7,557 nucleotides of DNA from the NCBI GenBank assembly GCA_020351895.1, contig CP070672.1:2267215-2274771 (forward strand). The letters run 5' to 3'. The notes beneath the pieces are model-generated. The model did not search any database. It saw nothing but the letters and a program-made list of their open reading frames with translations, and had not been told where the DNA came from. The DNA comes from Thermoplasmata archaeon. GTDB lineage: Archaea; Thermoplasmatota; Thermoplasmata; GCA-020350865. Every line of letters begins with the position of its first letter. Position 1 is the first letter of the stretch. The position numbers and the translations under genes were made by a program. Positions 5,232 through 7,557 of this stretch are shown here, in pieces.

Positions 5232-5486
5232 ATTTCGAAAAAGAATATAAAAACTGAATTAGAGGATAAAATCAAAGAAAAGCCAATCCATTGTCCCTAT
5301 TGCAACGAAGAAATGACGTATGGATACATAGGAGCAGGATGGCCCTTATTTTGGGGTGAAGAAATAAGCGTCCTTGGAGGGGCTAAAACGAATGTAATGA
5401 AATTAACAGCACCTTTAGCAGCAGTAAAACAATTGCCTTCGATGATGTGTAAAAGCTGCGGAATAATCATTAGTCAATATCGTTAG
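5232..5486 (+). CDS. DUF6487-like zinc-ribbon protein, apparently with an ATT start
   Basis: 84 codons plus TAG. The product has CPYC at 21-24 and CKSC at 73-76, a four-cysteine zinc ribbon. The segment YGYIGAGWPLFWGEE (30-44) after the first CxxC and CGIIISQY near the end fit the uncharacterised DUF6487 family as I recall it. After the in-frame TGA at 5214-5216 there is no ATG, GTG or TTG before the first CxxC; the first in-frame ATG (5313) would remove half the zinc site. GAGGGGT at 5221-5227 sits 4 nt before ATT at 5232, and the following residues (SKKN) look like a normal N-terminus. Either ATT is the start, or an ATG mutated or was misread. It is probably cytoplasmic and cotranscribed with the gene at 5533. 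Confidence 0.7.
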   Translation: MSKKNIKTELEDKIKEKPIHCPYCNEEMTYGYIGAGWPLFWGEEISVLGGAKTNVMKLTAPLAAVKQLPSMMCKSCGIIISQYR

Positions 5487-5532
5487 GTGCATAGAAAATG
5501 CGAACCTCATTAGAATACAGGAGCGAAATTGA

Positions 5533-6147
5533 TTGAAAGATGAACAAGAGCTGGGTGAATTAATATTTGATTCTTCCCCAAACAATTTGAAATTATTGAT
5601 ATATGGTATAATCTCTGCAGTCATTGGAGTTTCATTGATTTTATACGGGAGTATATTTGAACAAGATATCATTCTTTTTTTTGGGCTTATAACGGTGATC
5701 TTCTTGTCAAGCTTCTTCTTCGCCTCTGTCTCAAGTAATGAGAAATTCAGATTCAGGATATTTCAGGGAGGATTGATAATAAACTCAGAGAAATATTCAA
5801 AAGACCCTGTTAAGAATCCCTATGGGATAAGGGTTGTTGGTAAAAGACATATAAAATATGAGGATATAAAAAGTATACATCCGTATGTATTTAAATTCAG
5901 AAAGAATCCTCATTTTAACTCCATCGGTCTTCTATTTGTTCTTCAAAAAGAAAAGGATAAATACATTGCCGGGAAAATACTGGTAACTGGTAAAAAAATA
6001 ATAACTATGCCGGAAATCATCACTATGCTAAAATCACAAATGGGTTCCTTATGGGAACATAAGTACAAAAGAGATGAACCAATATGGTCCGGTAGAATAG
6101 AATCAGATAGAGTCCCTTTAATAGTAGAGTTTGGTGAGAATCCCTGA
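5533..6147 (+). CDS. Membrane protein with a possible bacterial-type PH-like domain
   Basis: 204 residues from a TTG start, supported by CAGGAGCG at 5518-5525, 7 nt upstream. After 18 polar residues come two close helices (about 19-39 and 44-65). A beta-rich cytoplasmic region (70-170) then has alternating strands: FRFRIFQGGLIINS, RHIKYEDIKSIHPY, IGLLFVLQKE, AGKILVTGKKIITM. Paired helices followed by such strands and a C-terminal helix (160-171) are the layout of bacterial PH-like membrane proteins, in which the sheet packs near the membrane. The assignment is by pattern only. It lies 46 nt after the zinc-ribbon gene and is probably in the same transcript. No catalytic residues are visible. 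Confidence 0.75.
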   Translation: MKDEQELGELIFDSSPNNLKLLIYGIISAVIGVSLILYGSIFEQDIILFFGLITVIFLSSFFFASVSSNEKFRFRIFQGGLIINSEKYSKDPVKNPYGIRVVGKRHIKYEDIKSIHPYVFKFRKNPHFNSIGLLFVLQKEKDKYIAGKILVTGKKIITMPEIITMLKSQMGSLWEHKYKRDEPIWSGRIESDRVPLIVEFGENP

Positions 6148-6275
6148 TTTGACTGAATGATATTCATACTTCCATCTCGATAAGATAGAGGGTAAGGGTG
6201 AGTGATAATTTAACCAAAAAGTTCTCCTACAACCACAAAAACCAAATTTGAGTAATTCTTAGTGGATATCAATAA

Positions 6276-6341
6276 ATGGCAATCAAAAAAAAGATTGGGT
6301 CGAAACTTAAAGTAAAGGCCATAGAAAGAATAGGGGGGTAA
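6276..6341 (+). CDS. Possible 21-aa basic leader peptide
   Basis: 22 codons including TAA. The peptide starts MAIKKKIGSKLKVK and is strongly basic, able to form an amphipathic helix. The ORF stops 4 nt before the TTG start of the next gene, and that gene's ribosome binding site (AGGGGGGT at 6332-6339) overlaps its last codons and stop. This repeats the arrangement at 4867-4932. Its own ribosome binding site is weak (GTGG at 6262-6265). ATAATTTAA at 6205-6213 is a possible TATA box. It could be chance. Confidence 0.35.
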   Translation: MAIKKKIGSKLKVKAIERIGG

Positions 6342-6345
6342 TCCT

Positions 6346-6900
6346 TTGAATGAAGATGTTAATAGGAAAAATATGATGATTTCGCCTGTCATCTACTTTC
6401 TGATTGGACTGATTTCATTTGTAATTGGTATTTGTCTAATTTTAAAAAGAAGCATTCAATTATATCTCGATATAAGAACTGAGTATTCAAATCTAGAAGC
6501 CACCTTATCTTCAGGATTATTTAGTATAGGGTTAATATTTCTCATATTTGGAATTGTTATTTTTTTATATGAACATACTTCAAAATTGATATCATTAAGA
6601 GATAAGGTGCTTTACCAATTTATCATTTTACTTAGTTTTTTATTCGCCTTAATCTTGGAAATAATTTCAGAGATAATACTATACAATGCTTACGAAAATT
6701 TGGGAGGTATAAGTGACATTGATCAGTTTTACCTGGCTTCTGCACTTGGCTCAATATCTAAGTTTGGATTAATATCGATGTTCCTCATCATCCTTGTATT
6801 CCTAATTAGGTTGTACAACATGGGTAAGTTTGAAACCATGATGTCACCCCCGAATATGAAAGGAGAATTACTATGGCTCGAGTACAAAGAGATGGGGTAA
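6346..6900 (+). CDS. Four-helix membrane protein, function unknown
   Basis: 184 residues starting at TTG, with AGGGGGGT at 6332-6339 spaced 6 nt upstream. Hydrophobic helices lie at about 13-34, 54-76, 88-114 and 133-156, with a 28-residue cytoplasmic tail. The loop after helix 3 (116-128) is acidic (ENLGGISDIDQ) and probably outside. No family or catalytic motif is recognised. The 198 nt before it hold only the short ORF at 6276 and a small hairpin (6154-6158 with 6162-6166). It converges on the minus-strand gene that ends at 6956. Confidence 0.72.
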   Translation: MNEDVNRKNMMISPVIYFLIGLISFVIGICLILKRSIQLYLDIRTEYSNLEATLSSGLFSIGLIFLIFGIVIFLYEHTSKLISLRDKVLYQFIILLSFLFALILEIISEIILYNAYENLGGISDIDQFYLASALGSISKFGLISMFLIILVFLIRLYNMGKFETMMSPPNMKGELLWLEYKEMG

Positions 6901-6919
6901 GTGAAGGATAAGTAAATTA

Positions 6920-6935
6920 TCTAAAAAGGAGATAA
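6920..6935 (-). terminator. Possible T-rich terminator of the minus-strand gene
   Basis: Read on the minus strand this is CTCCTTTTTAG followed by ATAATTT, starting about 21 nt after the stop of the PhoU-TrkA_C gene. A shorter TTTT (6952-6955) follows the stop directly. Both are plausible archaeal T-run stops. Confidence 0.35.
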
Positions 6936-6955
6936 GAGAATTAATAACTGTAAAA

Positions 6956-7513
6956 TCACCTTGTCAGCTTCATAAATTCCCCTTCACCTTCTCTTGGGCC
7001 CCTTGCAAAGAGCACATCATTTTTATTTATCTTTGTGTTTTCATCGGGTCCGTAGATCCAACTCTTTTCACGTTTTATTGCAATGACCCACATGCCTGTT
7101 TCAGTGGCTAGCCTCGTCTCGCCCAGGGTTTTATTGGCCAGGTACGAGGATTTTAGAACCGGGGTTTTTGTTATGATGACATCTGAATCCATTACACTCA
7201 TTTTGAATATCGGATGGGGTTCGATATCCCTTAGGACAACATCTGCGATCTCCATTGCTGCATCTGCTATGGCCTCGATACTGGATGCGAGCCTTATCAT
7301 GGCCAGGGCCTTATCCACGTTCTTGTCCTCAAGAGAGGTCATAAACGCGGTTTTCTGGATTTTATCGTTGAGTTTATCCACTGTTTCCTCGAGTATCAGG
7401 ACCTCCTTTGCGATCTCCTCGTTATCGTAAAGAAGTGCCGAGTACGCCAGGTCTATCATGAGCTCTGATGTGTCTTTCAGCTTTAAAAACAGATCCTCTA
7501 TGTCCTCGGTCAT
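6956..7513 (-). CDS. PhoU-TrkA_C domain protein, likely ion-transport regulator
   Basis: 185 residues. Residues 1-97 are a PhoU-like helical bundle rich in Glu, Asp, Leu and Ala (LEETVDKLNDKIQ at 41-53, ASSIEAIADAAMEIADVVL at 76-94). Residues 108-185 form a TrkA_C (RCK_C) domain with the usual signature: LANKTLGETRLATETGMWVIAIKR (125-148), a glycine turn before DENTKINKNDVLFARGP (157-173), and a short final helix. Such fusions are common in archaea, often in pairs or beside potassium-channel or magnesium-transporter genes; TrkA_C domains bind small ligands and gate transport. It is cytoplasmic, with no membrane helix. GGGGGAAGG ends 3 nt before the ATG. The start overlaps the stop of the upstream gene (ATGA), so the pair is translationally coupled. 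Confidence 0.9.
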   Translation of the reverse strand: MTEDIEDLFLKLKDTSELMIDLAYSALLYDNEEIAKEVLILEETVDKLNDKIQKTAFMTSLEDKNVDKALAMIRLASSIEAIADAAMEIADVVLRDIEPHPIFKMSVMDSDVIITKTPVLKSSYLANKTLGETRLATETGMWVIAIKREKSWIYGPDENTKINKNDVLFARGPREGEGEFMKLTR

Positions 7514-7557
7514 TTCCTTCCCCCCGTTTTAACCTTGGCCTTGCCCAATTCAGTATC
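7510..7557 (-). CDS. C-terminal end of an upstream minus-strand gene (partial)
   Basis: On the minus strand the frame is open from the window edge and ends in a TGA at 7510-7512 that overlaps the next gene's ATG at 7511-7513. The 15 visible residues (DTELGKAKVKTGGRK) are basic and polar, like a C-terminal tail. PhoU-TrkA_C genes often come in tandem or next to a transporter, so the missing gene may be one of those. A second frame is also open across this short stretch, so the call is tentative. Confidence 0.4.
   Translation of the reverse strand, partial: DTELGKAKVKTGGRK

Noticed and set aside
5245..5252. TATA box ATATAAAA inside the zinc-ribbon gene
   Set aside because: It lies within the coding region, and the start it predicts (near 5275) leads only to an ATG that would remove half of the zinc site.
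7083..7430. Plus-strand ORF opposite the PhoU-TrkA_C gene
   Set aside because: It is a shadow rich in Ser, Leu and Ile with no ribosome binding site; the minus frame matches two known domains.

Overview
The window looks like archaeal chromosomal DNA, most likely a Euryarchaeota/Thermoplasmatota-type lineage. This rests on archaeal TATA-box promoters, GGAGG-type ribosome binding sites, frequent TTG starts, arginine codons rich in AGA/AGG, and a PhoU-TrkA_C gene of a kind common in archaea. The lineage is an inference and cannot be fixed from the sequence alone. Apart from one GC-rich patch the DNA is AT-rich.

Layout. Positions 1-162 are a promoter-bearing leader with two small hairpins, followed by a small two-helix membrane protein (163-390). 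Positions 391-683 carry no credible protein gene, but their 5' part is about 70% GC and the whole stretch folds on the + strand into a closed, multi-hairpin structure. Its first bases (391-399) pair with its last (674-683). This is the strongest candidate here for an undescribed element: a structured non-coding RNA of about 293 nt. A separate TATA box follows it and drives a lysine-rich double zinc-ribbon protein (757-1284), which is tightly linked to a secreted or membrane-anchored beta-domain protein (1289-1786). Next come a zinc finger/membrane anchor/cyclophilin fusion (1898-2803) and a short flavodoxin-family protein (2933-3394).

Positions 3457-4731 hold a two-gene unit: an eight-helix membrane protein and a SnoaL-like (NTF2-fold) protein, ended by a T-run. 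From 4838 to 6900 lies a run of small proteins: a 75-aa membrane protein, a DUF6487-like zinc-ribbon protein with no ATG, GTG or TTG start available, a membrane protein with a possible PH-like domain, and a four-helix membrane protein. Two or three of the membrane-protein genes are preceded by very short ORFs that end 2-4 nt before them.

The right edge is convergent: a minus-strand PhoU-TrkA_C regulator (6956-7513) overlaps by ATGA the stop codon of a further minus-strand gene that runs off the window. No CRISPR array, transposase, integrase, tRNA or rRNA is visible. Most products are membrane or zinc-binding proteins of unknown role, and the window does not form one recognisable pathway.
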